This document shows, one piece after another, positions 29,218-39,020 of a DNA stretch of 64,000 nucleotides (position 1 is the first letter of the stretch; each line of letters begins with the position of its first letter). Both the position numbers and the translations under genes were made by a program. The stretch is from Christiangramia echinicola DSM 19838 (GTDB taxonomy: Bacteria; Bacteroidota; Bacteroidia; Flavobacteriales; Flavobacteriaceae): assembly GCF_000423065.1 (NCBI RefSeq), contig NZ_AUHG01000010.1, positions 496,001 to 560,000 on the forward strand, given 5' to 3'. The notes under the pieces are model-generated. The model saw nothing but the letters and a program-made list of their open reading frames with translations. It was not told the DNA's origin and made no database searches.

Positions 29218-32193
29218 ATGAAGAAATTTACCTGTCTTTTGATTGTATTTCTATGCGGGTCTTTAGGTGCATACGCGCAATCGTTTTCGGTCAGCGGAAA
29301 TGTTACCGATGAAAACAACATACCTTTACTAGGAGTAAATGTAATTGTAAAAGGAGAATCGCGAGGAACTACTACAGATTTTGATGGAAACTATAGCGTA
29401 GATAATATCTCTACAGGAGATATTCTTCAGTTCAGTTATTTAGGTTTTGTTGCTCAGGAAATTACTGTATCTAATGAGAATACAATTAACGTGCAATTAT
29501 TAACTGATTCTGAAGCCTTGGATGAAGTTGTAGTAGTGGGTTACGGAACTCAAAGAAAAAGTAATGTTGTAGGTTCTGTAAGTAGTGTGGAGGTTGATGA
29601 AGCTACAGCTATACCAACCACGAATGTCTCTGAAATGTTAAGAGGTAGAGCAGCTGGTGTGCAGGTAAATCTTGGAAGTGCAAGACCTGGAGGAGGATCT
29701 GATATCACTATTCGTGGAAATGTTTCTGTTGCACCCAATGGGAATTCCCCACTTATTATAGTAGATGGATTACCATTTGACAGTTTAAATGATGTAGCCC
29801 CAGATGATATTGCAAATATAGAGATACTTAAAGATGCTGCTTCAACTGCCATTTATGGTTCCAGGGCTTCTAACGGAGTAATTTTGGTCACTACTAAAAA
29901 AGGAGCTGAAGGTATAACCAGAATAAATTATAATGCTTATACCACGGTGCAGTCTCTAACCAAAAATTTCAATCTCTACGATGGATCCCAATTTGTTGAT
30001 TTAAGAAGAGAAGCCAATAGAAATAGATTTACCGGGGATTATCTTAGAGATGAAAATATTTTCAGTCAATTTGAATTAGAGACCATAGAAAATCAGGAGT
30101 ATGTGAATTGGGAGGATTTGGTTCTTCAGGATGCTATGATTCAATCTCACGCACTGAGCTTTTCTACTGGTACAGAGAAAACCAAGATTTTTTCAAGTGT
30201 AAATTATTTTACTCAGGATGGTATCATTCCAAACTCTGGATATGATAGAGGAACTTTTAAACTAAACCTGGAGCATCAGTTAACCGATAAACTTACTTTC
30301 AAAGGTATCTTCAATTATCAAAAAGCAGCACAAGACCAGGAGACTGGAGGTTTAAACTTTACTACCATTACCCCATTAGCAAAACCATTTGATGAAAATG
30401 GAGATTTGGTGAAATTCTACCTTGGTAATTCTGTTACCGCAGTGAATCCATTGTGGGATCAAAGAGAATCTGTAGATGAGAGTAAGATTAATTTAACAGA
30501 CCTTAATCTTAATCTATCTTATGCTTTTACTCCTTCTTTAAGCTATACGCTTAACACATTTATTAGAAACAGGAATACTGATAGAGGTATTTATAGATCT
30601 TCACTGCACTCGGCAGGTGATGAGGGATTTGATGGAATAGGCGTATTGATAAATAGTTGGTTTCAGCAGGTTTTGATTGAAAATATCGTGAATTATAATC
30701 CGGAATTAAATGAAGATCATAATTTAGATATTACTGCAGTTCAGGCTTTTGATGAGCAACAAAATGAATATACTCAGGTTGACAAATCTGGATTTACAAA
30801 TGATGCCTTACAATACAATGGTAATGCTACGACAATATTAGCTAATCCTAGAAATGTTTCACGAAGAAGGCTTTTATCTTTCTTAGGTCGTGTGCGTTAT
30901 AGTTACTTAGATAGGTACCTGCTTGAAGCGACTGCCAGGGCAGATGGGGCTTCGGTTTTTGCAGAAAATAATAAATGGGGATATTTTCCGGCTGTTTCGT
31001 TTGCCTGGAAAGCGCACCAGGAACCTTTCTTGAAAGAGATAGACGCTATTAATGAACTTAAGTTTAGGGTTAGTTACGGGGCAACAGGAAATCAAGGGAT
31101 TAATCCTTTAGAATCTCTAGGTGTTGCAGAAGACAGACCTTATGTTTTTGGAGGTCAAACTGTGGGTGGTGCTACTGCATCTTCTCGTTTGCCTAATCCA
31201 GATTTAAAATGGGAGACCACTACTACGTTCAACGCTGGTGTCGATTTTAGATTATTCAATAATTTGTTTACTGGTACTGTAGAATATTACAAGGCTAATA
31301 CAACAGATCTTTTATTAGATAGATCTATAGCAGGAACAACTGGTTTTAATGTTATTCGTTTTAATGTTGGGGAATTGCAGAATCAAGGTTTTGAAGCATC
31401 TCTAAATACTAACTTCGTTAACACAGAGAATTTCAGATGGACCATGGGTCTTATCTTCTCTACAAATCAGAATGAAATTATTTCCCTTACCGGTGAAACC
31501 GACGATGAGGGAAATCCTATAGACATTACAGATAGTTCTGGTAGACGCCTGTCTATTGGCCAGTCTATTAACAACATCTGGTTACCTAAATATGACGGGA
31601 TATACCAGGAAGGTGATGATATAGCCGGCTCAGGAAATCCTCTGGCTCAACCAGGAGATGTTAGGGTTGTGGATCAGGATGGAAATGGTCAAATAGATGA
31701 CAGGGATAACGTATTTACTAATACAGATCCAGACTGGTATGGTTCCATAACTAATACATTTAATTATAAGAATTTCGAACTCTTTGCCGATGTTTATATT
31801 GTAGAGGGTGCAACGAGACTAAATTCTGTACTGGCAAATGGAGAGCTTTGGAAAGGAGCAATTAATGGGATAAGAACCAAATACTACACTCCAGAATTCC
31901 CTTCTACTGAATACCCAAGGCCAAAACCTGATACACACCTGCATCTTTTTCCTTTCGCTGTACGTGACGCATCATATGTTAGGCTGAGAACTTTGACAAT
32001 AGGGTATAATTTACCTAATAGTGCTCTTTCACAGATTGGGCTGGATAAAGTGAAAATTTATGCAACAGGAAACAATTTATTCACCTTTACCGATTTTAGA
32101 TCTTATAGTCCTGAGCAGGATTTATTTAGTGATGGCGGTACTTCTTTTCCTGAGACCAGAAATATCACCATAGGAACAAATATCACATTTTAA
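29218..32193 (+). CDS. susC: SusC-like TonB-dependent glycan transporter
   Basis: A 991-residue outer-membrane receptor. After the signal peptide (MKKFTCLLIVFLCGSLGAYAQ) comes a carboxypeptidase-regulatory-like domain (VSGNVTDENNIPLLGVNVIVKG), a TonB-box-like LDEVVVVGYGTQ, the plug with ITIRGNVSVAPNG, NGVILVTTKKG, and a long barrel ending RNITIGTNITF. It imports oligosaccharides captured by the SusD partner encoded 88 bases downstream. The neighbouring GH16 and GH3 genes indicate a beta-1,3-glucan such as laminarin as the cargo. The name is by family, not by starch specificity. Confidence 0.95.
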   Translation: MKKFTCLLIVFLCGSLGAYAQSFSVSGNVTDENNIPLLGVNVIVKGESRGTTTDFDGNYSVDNISTGDILQFSYLGFVAQEITVSNENTINVQLLTDSEALDEVVVVGYGTQRKSNVVGSVSSVEVDEATAIPTTNVSEMLRGRAAGVQVNLGSARPGGGSDITIRGNVSVAPNGNSPLIIVDGLPFDSLNDVAPDDIANIEILKDAASTAIYGSRASNGVILVTTKKGAEGITRINYNAYTTVQSLTKNFNLYDGSQFVDLRREANRNRFTGDYLRDENIFSQFELETIENQEYVNWEDLVLQDAMIQSHALSFSTGTEKTKIFSSVNYFTQDGIIPNSGYDRGTFKLNLEHQLTDKLTFKGIFNYQKAAQDQETGGLNFTTITPLAKPFDENGDLVKFYLGNSVTAVNPLWDQRESVDESKINLTDLNLNLSYAFTPSLSYTLNTFIRNRNTDRGIYRSSLHSAGDEGFDGIGVLINSWFQQVLIENIVNYNPELNEDHNLDITAVQAFDEQQNEYTQVDKSGFTNDALQYNGNATTILANPRNVSRRRLLSFLGRVRYSYLDRYLLEATARADGASVFAENNKWGYFPAVSFAWKAHQEPFLKEIDAINELKFRVSYGATGNQGINPLESLGVAEDRPYVFGGQTVGGATASSRLPNPDLKWETTTTFNAGVDFRLFNNLFTGTVEYYKANTTDLLLDRSIAGTTGFNVIRFNVGELQNQGFEASLNTNFVNTENFRWTMGLIFSTNQNEIISLTGETDDEGNPIDITDSSGRRLSIGQSINNIWLPKYDGIYQEGDDIAGSGNPLAQPGDVRVVDQDGNGQIDDRDNVFTNTDPDWYGSITNTFNYKNFELFADVYIVEGATRLNSVLANGELWKGAINGIRTKYYTPEFPSTEYPRPKPDTHLHLFPFAVRDASYVRLRTLTIGYNLPNSALSQIGLDKVKIYATGNNLFTFTDFRSYSPEQDLFSDGGTSFPETRNITIGTNITF

Positions 32194-32281
32194 GTAACTA
32201 GTTTTAAATAGCTCATTAAAGATTTATAATAGAAATATTTGTTCTTAAGTGGGTCAGTTTAAACCAAATAAATAGCAAGAG

Positions 32282-33895
32282 ATGAAAAATATAAAAGGTT
32301 ATTTGGTATCTAAAAGATTTCTTTTAATACTCATAACAATAGCTGTATGTACGTCTTGTCAGGATGATTTCCTTGAAGACAAGTTATTGTCTGATACTTC
32401 GGTAGATTTTCTGTATTCCTCTCCAGAGGGATTAGAGTCAGCAGTTGTAGGGCTTTATTCATTGAACAGAGGCATTTACGAGAATAATAATTTTAATGGT
32501 GCAATCCCATTGGTATTGCAAGGAAAGAATGATCTTTCTGTTGGTGTCACCGGGGAAATTTCCCTTTTTAGCAGGCTATTATGGGGTGCAAGCCTGGGAG
32601 ACGCCGGTACCGCATTAATATATAACCCTTACTGGGAGACTTATTATAGAATAATAGACAGATCTAACGCTATTATTAAAGGGGCTGAGAATCTAACCAA
32701 TGTCGATGAAGATAGAAGAAATCAAATATTAGGAGAGGCAAAAGCTATGCGCGCTAATTCTTATTTTATCTTATATAGACTTTTCAATAATATATTTATC
32801 ACCACAGAACCAACTACTCCTGAAAATGCCTTTGATGTTCCTCAGGATAAATCTTCTGAAGAGGAGATCTTTGCATTATTGAGGTCAGATCTTGATTTTG
32901 CCATTGAAAACCTTGATTATAATCCCGCGGAATTTGGACGTTGGAGTCAGGGAGCTGCGAGGCATGTACGTGCCAAGGTGGCCATGTGGGAAGAAGATTA
33001 TACTGAAGCGGCAGCACAAGCAGATGCGGTTATTAATAGTGGAAATCATAGCCTGGTGGCTACCGAGCAGGTTTTTGCTGATGATATTAATCATTCTGAA
33101 ACTTTATTTGCGGTAAACTTTGAATTGCAAACTATTGGAGGAGGTGGTCCACATATTATGAACTGGAGCACGGTTTCCAATTATGCCGCTGCCCCAGGTC
33201 TGGTTCAATCTGTAGAAAACGGTGGAAATGGTGTTGGATTTCTTTCTTTGAACGATTATGCAATAGACCTTCTTAATGAAGATCCCAATGACGAAAGAAG
33301 AGATGGTACATACTATATTTTTGAATACGAATATAATGATGAAGCCACACTTCCAGCTGGAAAAGAAATCGGGGAACCTTTAGACTTATATGTGAACAGC
33401 GAAACAGATCAGAATGAATTTATGCTTTATTATGGTAGACAAAATCCTGGAGTAATTAAGTTTCTGGATGCGACTGTGGAGCCTACAGATAGAAATCATT
33501 TTAAAAACGTGATGGTTTATAGACTTGCTGAAACCTATCTCATAGGAGCTGAAGCGCATATGATGTTAGGAAATACAACTAAAGGATTAGAGTATCTGAA
33601 TGCTGTAAGAACAAGAGCTAATACAGCCGAGGTATCGCAGATAGATTTACAGGCTGTTCTAGATGAAAGAGCTAGAGAATTAGCTTTCGAAGGTCAACGT
33701 TGGTATACCTTAAAACGTACAGGGAAATTATACGATTTCCTTCTGGATCATATGAATAATGACAATATGAATGAATCTTATCCTGAAGGAAATCCTAAGA
33801 ATATACTGAGAGAGTATATGAAAAACTGGCCTATTCCTCAGCAGCAAATCGATCTCTTGGGGCCAAACTATCCTCAAAATGAAGGTTACAACTAA
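32282..33895 (+). CDS. susD: SusD-like surface glycan-binding lipoprotein
   Basis: A 537-residue RagB/SusD-family lipoprotein. The signal peptide ends ITIAVCTSCQDDFLE (lipobox), followed by the family's N-terminal pattern LYSSPEGLESAVVGLYSL, TPR-like helices (LGEAKAMRANSYFILYRLF) and the C-terminal segment ERARELAFEGQRWYTLKRTGKL. It forms the lid on the SusC transporter and binds the incoming beta-glucan oligosaccharide. SusD-like proteins of related marine strains bind laminarin, which agrees with the enzymes here; the ligand is still inferred. Confidence 0.95.
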   Translation: MKNIKGYLVSKRFLLILITIAVCTSCQDDFLEDKLLSDTSVDFLYSSPEGLESAVVGLYSLNRGIYENNNFNGAIPLVLQGKNDLSVGVTGEISLFSRLLWGASLGDAGTALIYNPYWETYYRIIDRSNAIIKGAENLTNVDEDRRNQILGEAKAMRANSYFILYRLFNNIFITTEPTTPENAFDVPQDKSSEEEIFALLRSDLDFAIENLDYNPAEFGRWSQGAARHVRAKVAMWEEDYTEAAAQADAVINSGNHSLVATEQVFADDINHSETLFAVNFELQTIGGGGPHIMNWSTVSNYAAAPGLVQSVENGGNGVGFLSLNDYAIDLLNEDPNDERRDGTYYIFEYEYNDEATLPAGKEIGEPLDLYVNSETDQNEFMLYYGRQNPGVIKFLDATVEPTDRNHFKNVMVYRLAETYLIGAEAHMMLGNTTKGLEYLNAVRTRANTAEVSQIDLQAVLDERARELAFEGQRWYTLKRTGKLYDFLLDHMNNDNMNESYPEGNPKNILREYMKNWPIPQQQIDLLGPNYPQNEGYN

Positions 33896-33930
33896 GGATT
33901 GAAAATATTAGGTAATTAAAATTTTAAGAA

Positions 33931-36585
33931 ATGAAAAGGAATAAAATAATACAGAAAATACAGAACCTTGATTTTTCTACGGTTCGTATCCTTCTATTTT
34001 TAGGGGTAATTGCAATATTGGCATCCTGTGAAATGGAGGATGATATACCACCTCCATCGGCCTATGTTGCACCCGAACCTGTTGAAGGATGTGTGCAATT
34101 AGAAGGTGTCCCTGAACTATCAGAAGGAATAGACTTCGAATGTCTGTATCCTGAATTCGGAACTTTTGGAGGAACCGACGCTGGGACTATAACTGTTGAG
34201 CCCTCCGACAATCCTTTTATAGAAGGAATTAATACCTCAGATAAGGTAATTATGGTTACCCAGACTGCTGGAGTAGAAGGCTGGGCCGGAATATTCTTTG
34301 ATGTGGCAAATAAAATTGATTTCTCTGAAGAACAAACTATTAAAGTGAAGGTAAACTCACCGGCCGCTGGGCAGACTATTCTTCTGAAACTAGAAGATAG
34401 TGCAGATTCATCCCTTAATAAGGAAGTTTCTACAACCACTACGGTAGCTGAAGGATGGGAAGAGCTTTCATTTACATTCGCTGCAGGTGATTCAGACAAA
34501 TTTGACAGAATGGTACTTTTCTTTAATTTCAATGGAGATAAAGATGCAACAACAGTACATTATTTTGATGATATAAATCTAGGTGAAGCGGGTCCTGCAG
34601 AGGATCCTATGAAATTACCTGTTACCTTTGATGACCCGTTGGTAAATTATGATGTAGTACCGTTTGGTGCAGAAGGTACAGCTTTCGAAATCGTGACTAA
34701 TCCAAACCTTTCTGGAACTAATGATATTGATTCACAGGTTGGGGCAATAACTAAAACAGGTGCTGCTTATGAAGGGGCAACTTTTAACCTAAGTGAAGCA
34801 CTAGACCTGTCTGGCGATAATAAAACTTTAAGTGTAAAAGTATATTCTGAAGTTGCTTACACCGTATTATTAAAATTAGAAACAGGTGTTAACGATGAAA
34901 GATCTAACGAAGTTTCTGCAGATCATGGTGGAACAGGCTGGGAAACCCTAAATTTCGATTTCGCCACAGATGCAACAACTAGTTATCAAAGCGACAGTGA
35001 TCCAGGAGGTGAGGCTATTGTTCCTGATGGGCAATATGATCAAATTTCATTATTCCTTGACCTTGCAGGAAGTGCTTCTGGTACTTTTTATGTAGATGAT
35101 TTGATTTATGTAGAAGGTGATGGGGGATCTGCAACAGCTCCATCTGAAGCTGCGCCAACACCTACGGCTGATGCAGCCAATGTACAGTCAATATTTAGTG
35201 ATTCCTATACAGATCCAGCCGGTATAAACTACTATCCAGACTGGGGACAGTCTACTACATTCGAGGTTTTAGATTTTGATGGTAATGAGGTGATAAAATA
35301 TGGAAATGCTAATTACGAAGGAATAGATTTCGGTGAAGCTTTAGATCTTACTTCTTATTCTACTTTAAGAATAGATGTATGGTCTGGAGATTATACCTCT
35401 ATACTAATTTTCCTAATTAGCGCTGGTTCCGGTGAGAATTCTGTAAATATGAATGTAACACCAAACCAGTGGAATACTATTGAGATTTCATTAGCAGACT
35501 TTACAAGCCAGGGTCTTGACATTAGTGATATTATTCAAATAAAATTTGATGTTCAGCCAGAAGTTGGAGGTGCATTTTATTTAGATAACCTGTATTTCAC
35601 AAGTGAAGCAGCTGCCGTAACAGAGCCACAATCTGCGGCTCCAACACCAACCGCGGATGCTGGAAATGTACAGTCAATATTTAGTGATTCCTATACAGAT
35701 CCAGCCGGTATAAACTACTATCCAGACTGGGGGCAATCTACAACATTCGAAGTTTTAGATTTCAGTGGCAACGAAGTGATAAAATATGGGAACGCTAATT
35801 ACGAAGGGATAGATTTTGGTGAAGCTTTAGACCTGACTTCTTTTTCTTCATTGAAAATAGATGTTTGGTCAGGTGATTATACTTCCATTCCAATCTTCTT
35901 AATTAGTTCTGGATCTGGTGAGAAATCTATTAGTATGAATGTTACTCCAAACCAGTGGAACACTATTGAAATTCCATTAGTTGACTTTACAGACCAGGGA
36001 CTTGATATTAGTGATATTATTCAAATAAAATTTGATGTTCAGCCAGATAACGGAGGTAGCTTTTATATAGATAACCTTTATTTCTCTAAAGGAACAGAGA
36101 CATCTGCTCCAGCAGAACCAACAACGGCCGCACCAGCTCCTACTGCAGGTTCTGGTGATGTGATTTCTATCTTCAGTGATGAATATACAGACCCGACAGA
36201 CATTAACTATTATCCAGATTGGGGTCAATCAACAACATTTGAAATGATTACTCTGGAAGGAAGTGAAACTATTAAATATGGGAATGTTAATTACCAGGGG
36301 ATTCAATTTGGAGAGGCATTTGATCTTACAGCTTACAACTCTGTAAAAATCGATGTATGGTCGGGAGATTATACTTCTATTTCTTTTTTCCTAATTAGCC
36401 AGGGATCGGGAGAAAAATCAGTGAGTCTTAGTGTTACTCCAAATACTTGGACGACAATTGAAATTCCATTATCAGATTTCACAGATCAGGGACTTTCAGT
36501 AAATGATATTCATCAAATAAAATTTGATGTTCAGCCAGATAACAGCGGTGCATTTTATATCGATAATCTGTATTTCCAGAAATAG
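33931..36585 (+). CDS. Multi-module surface glycan-binding lipoprotein with threefold repeat
   Basis: An 884-residue lipoprotein (lipobox AILASCEMED). It reads as five beta-sandwich modules: two diverged ones at about residues 50-225 and 230-395, then three close repeats at about 405-566, 567-729 and 730-884, joined by Pro/Ala/Thr linkers such as APTPTADA. Each repeat contains INYYPDWGQSTTFE, YEGIDFGEALDLT and KFDVQP, with conserved Trp and Tyr that could stack on sugar rings. Position after SusD suggests a SusE/F-like binding protein for beta-glucan. No catalytic motif is seen. The first two repeats are almost identical in DNA, implying recent duplication or gene conversion. Confidence 0.88.
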   Translation: MKRNKIIQKIQNLDFSTVRILLFLGVIAILASCEMEDDIPPPSAYVAPEPVEGCVQLEGVPELSEGIDFECLYPEFGTFGGTDAGTITVEPSDNPFIEGINTSDKVIMVTQTAGVEGWAGIFFDVANKIDFSEEQTIKVKVNSPAAGQTILLKLEDSADSSLNKEVSTTTTVAEGWEELSFTFAAGDSDKFDRMVLFFNFNGDKDATTVHYFDDINLGEAGPAEDPMKLPVTFDDPLVNYDVVPFGAEGTAFEIVTNPNLSGTNDIDSQVGAITKTGAAYEGATFNLSEALDLSGDNKTLSVKVYSEVAYTVLLKLETGVNDERSNEVSADHGGTGWETLNFDFATDATTSYQSDSDPGGEAIVPDGQYDQISLFLDLAGSASGTFYVDDLIYVEGDGGSATAPSEAAPTPTADAANVQSIFSDSYTDPAGINYYPDWGQSTTFEVLDFDGNEVIKYGNANYEGIDFGEALDLTSYSTLRIDVWSGDYTSILIFLISAGSGENSVNMNVTPNQWNTIEISLADFTSQGLDISDIIQIKFDVQPEVGGAFYLDNLYFTSEAAAVTEPQSAAPTPTADAGNVQSIFSDSYTDPAGINYYPDWGQSTTFEVLDFSGNEVIKYGNANYEGIDFGEALDLTSFSSLKIDVWSGDYTSIPIFLISSGSGEKSISMNVTPNQWNTIEIPLVDFTDQGLDISDIIQIKFDVQPDNGGSFYIDNLYFSKGTETSAPAEPTTAAPAPTAGSGDVISIFSDEYTDPTDINYYPDWGQSTTFEMITLEGSETIKYGNVNYQGIQFGEAFDLTAYNSVKIDVWSGDYTSISFFLISQGSGEKSVSLSVTPNTWTTIEIPLSDFTDQGLSVNDIHQIKFDVQPDNSGAFYIDNLYFQK
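35143..36582 (+). repeat. Three tandem coding repeats of about 486-492 bases
   Basis: Repeat units begin near 35143, 35629 and 36118. Anchoring on the codons for V-x-S-I-F-S-D gives spacings of 486 and 492 bases. Units 1 and 2 share an uninterrupted 66-base identity (35181-35246 and 35667-35732), while unit 3 is more diverged. They encode the three C-terminal binding modules of the surface lipoprotein. The near-identity makes copy-number change by recombination likely. Confidence 0.9.
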
Positions 36586-36626
36586 GGATAAGCAGTAATG
36601 AGATTTTCGAATATTATAAATTTTTG

Positions 36627-36670
36627 ATCATCAGATCCTGGTAGTTTGCTACCAGGATAATGGTGATTTT
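36627..36670 (+). terminator. Strong stem-loop between binding proteins and enzymes of the glucan locus
   Basis: Inner stem ATCCTGGTAG/CTACCAGGAT (36635-36644 with 36649-36658) with a TTTG loop, extended by an outer 7-pair stem (36627-36633 with 36661-36667, one G-U pair), then TTTT at 36667-36670. The T tract is short, so it may end only part of the transcripts or protect the susCD mRNA 3' end. Confidence 0.6.
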
Positions 36671-36753
36671 AGATCTTGAATATTGTAAAAAAATATTAAT
36701 TGCAGGCGCGTATAATTATTTGAAGATTGATTAATGAAAATGAAAAGAATAAT

Positions 36754-37884
36754 ATGTCATATAATTTTAGAAGTTCGACCTTCTTCTACTTTGCTTTTTC
36801 CGTGCTACTATTCCTTAACTCCTGTAGTTCAGACGATTCAGGAACCGATAAACAGGTTTCAAATTTACAGGTAAATGTAACTCTGGTGGGTGCAAATGAT
36901 CAACAGCCTAATGGAGATGGATCTGGAGTGGTTCAGGTAACGGCGACGGCTACAAATGCGGTGAGTTATGCATTTAGATTTAATAGCGGTGAGGTTCAGG
37001 AAAGCAACTCAGGAAATATGGAATACACTTTTTCTGAAGAAGGAACATATGATTCAAATGTTGTAGTATGGGCCTATTCAGCATCCGGGGAGTTTGTGAA
37101 TGAAACAGTAGATTTCACTGTATTTAAATCTGACCAAAAGTTCAATACACTTGTGTTCTTCGATGAATTTGAGGATGAAGGAAGTTTGGATGAACTAAAA
37201 TGGCATCATCAGGTCATACCACCAAATAATGGTAGCTGGTTCAATGGCGAGTTACAGCATTACACAGCTCGAACTGAGAACTCCTATGTGAGCGATGGGA
37301 CCTTAAAAATTAAAGCCATTAAAGAACAATACACCTATAATGGTTCAACTAAATCCTATACATCTGCGCGCTTAAACTCAAAATTTGCCTTTACTTTTGG
37401 GCGGGTTGAGGTAAGAGCTAAACTGCCAGCGGCGGCTGGTACCTGGCCTGCAATCTGGACATTGGGTGCAAATTGTAATGAAACAGGTAGTTATTTTGAA
37501 GGTCAGTATGGTAGCGGACAATGGCCCGGTTGTGGAGAAATTGATATTATGGAACAGACAGGCTGGGATAAGAATGAGGTTATTTCACATTTCCATTGGG
37601 GAGATGGAAATACTGGAGAATATAAGAATACAGGAGGTACCAGAACTGTTCAAAATACCTCGAGTGAATTTCACATTTATTCAATGGAATGGACTAGCAG
37701 TAGTATAAAGACTTATGTAGACGGGGAATTAATTTTCCAACTGCCCAATTCCTCAGAAAAACCTTATGATAATCCACATTATTTATTGTTGAATATAGCG
37801 ATGGGAGGAAATTTGGGAGGTGACGTTCCAGCCGACTTTACAGAGGCTATTTATGAAATTGACTACGTAAAAGTATTTCAATAG
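36754..37884 (+). CDS. GH16 beta-glucanase lipoprotein with PKD-like N-domain
   Basis: A 376-residue protein. The signal peptide ends FLNSCSSDDS (lipobox), a PKD-like module follows at about residues 30-125, then a GH16 domain at about 130-376. The catalytic motif ExDxxE is GEIDIMEQ with Glu262, Asp264 and Glu267. Laminarinase-type GH16 enzymes cut beta-1,3 links, and surface anchoring fits the first cut of polysaccharide for SusCD import. The frame extends to a TTG at 36727, but ATG 36754 gives a proper signal peptide. An endo-beta-1,3-glucanase is the best call. Confidence 0.9.
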   Translation: MSYNFRSSTFFYFAFSVLLFLNSCSSDDSGTDKQVSNLQVNVTLVGANDQQPNGDGSGVVQVTATATNAVSYAFRFNSGEVQESNSGNMEYTFSEEGTYDSNVVVWAYSASGEFVNETVDFTVFKSDQKFNTLVFFDEFEDEGSLDELKWHHQVIPPNNGSWFNGELQHYTARTENSYVSDGTLKIKAIKEQYTYNGSTKSYTSARLNSKFAFTFGRVEVRAKLPAAAGTWPAIWTLGANCNETGSYFEGQYGSGQWPGCGEIDIMEQTGWDKNEVISHFHWGDGNTGEYKNTGGTRTVQNTSSEFHIYSMEWTSSSIKTYVDGELIFQLPNSSEKPYDNPHYLLLNIAMGGNLGGDVPADFTEAIYEIDYVKVFQ

Positions 37885-37903
37885 ATGTTGTATATCTAAG
37901 CTT

Positions 37904-37936
37904 AATCCCTCAGGGTAATTGCTCCGGGATTCTTTT
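37904..37936 (+). terminator. Possible weak terminator between GH16 genes
   Basis: AATCCC (37904-37909) can pair with GGGATT (37926-37931), followed by CTTTT. The stem is only six pairs with a long loop, so support is weak. Confidence 0.3.
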
Positions 37937-38028
37937 AATTAATCAGGAAGAATTTAATAGTGTTCCTTTTTTTGGAACCCCTGAAACACTGGGGTTTTCG
38001 GGATAATTATTCTTTTAAACTAATTTAT

Positions 38029-38910
38029 ATGAGACTCAAAGATTTAAATACCTTCGTAATACTGGCTATTCTTTTCAGCGGATATTCATATGCCCAGGAC
38101 ATAGCTGCCACAGCAGAAACAGACACCCTCTTCTTTGATGATTTCTCTGGAAATTCTCTCGACAGGGAGAAATGGAATGTCGTTGGGACCGACTTTTGGG
38201 TGAATAATGAGCAGCAGATCTATGTAGATTCCACTGCAACTATTTTTAATGTAAAAGGCGCCGATGCAAAAGGAGCTGAAAATGCTCTGGTACTCAAAGC
38301 CCATTATAGCCCAAACTATATAACTTTTAGAGATAATAATTTCGATTTTATTTCTGGAAGAATTAATACCCGTGATAAAGTAATGTTTACCTATGGTACA
38401 GCCGCTGCCAGGATGAAACTTCCGGAAGGTTCAGGATTCTGGCCAGCGTTCTGGGCTCTGGGTGGTGGTAATTGGCCTGAAACCGGTGAGATCGACATCA
38501 TGGAATATGTGGGAGAGACAGATTGGATAGGTGTGGCTCTACATGGTCCGGGATTTTCCGGGGAAACCCCATTGGTCAATAAATATTTCTTTCCGGAAGG
38601 GGAAGATGTAACAGACTGGCATGTATATTCAGTTGACTGGACGCCAGAAGGAATTAATTTTAAAGTTGATGGAAGATTGATCTATCGGGCTACAAAACCT
38701 ATGGTAGAACATTACGGGAAATGGTCTTTTGATAATCCTAAATATCTTATTCTCAACTTAGCTCTTGGTGGTGCTTATCCGTATAAAACCAATGGAGTTG
38801 AAAAACCATATAATGGAATTCCCGAATCAACACTGGACCTTATAAAAGATGGAAAAGCTGAGGTTTATATTGACTGGGTCTTGATAAGTAAACAAGATGG
38901 CGTAAACTAA
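38029..38910 (+). CDS. GH16 beta-glucanase, second copy
   Basis: A 293-residue exported GH16 enzyme with signal peptide MRLKDLNTFVILAILFSGYSYAQ and no lipobox, so probably periplasmic or secreted. The catalytic motif is GEIDIMEYVG (Glu154 and Glu159 by my count), with AFWALGGGNWPETG just before it. A GTG at 37960 would add 23 residues of non-signal sequence; ATG 38029 is preferred. It differs from the first GH16 in lacking the N-terminal module and in having an insertion DNNFDFISGRI near the cleft. It likely acts on beta-glucan oligosaccharides after import or on a different linkage pattern. Confidence 0.9.
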   Translation: MRLKDLNTFVILAILFSGYSYAQDIAATAETDTLFFDDFSGNSLDREKWNVVGTDFWVNNEQQIYVDSTATIFNVKGADAKGAENALVLKAHYSPNYITFRDNNFDFISGRINTRDKVMFTYGTAAARMKLPEGSGFWPAFWALGGGNWPETGEIDIMEYVGETDWIGVALHGPGFSGETPLVNKYFFPEGEDVTDWHVYSVDWTPEGINFKVDGRLIYRATKPMVEHYGKWSFDNPKYLILNLALGGAYPYKTNGVEKPYNGIPESTLDLIKDGKAEVYIDWVLISKQDGVN

Positions 38911-39020
38911 TACGAGGTCATTTCAGATTAGCAAAAATAATATTTAGAACAAAAACAGGAATGCAAAATAATATTGAGCACAAACTCAAGTAAATTTTTG
39001 ATTCATAATAATTTACCTTC

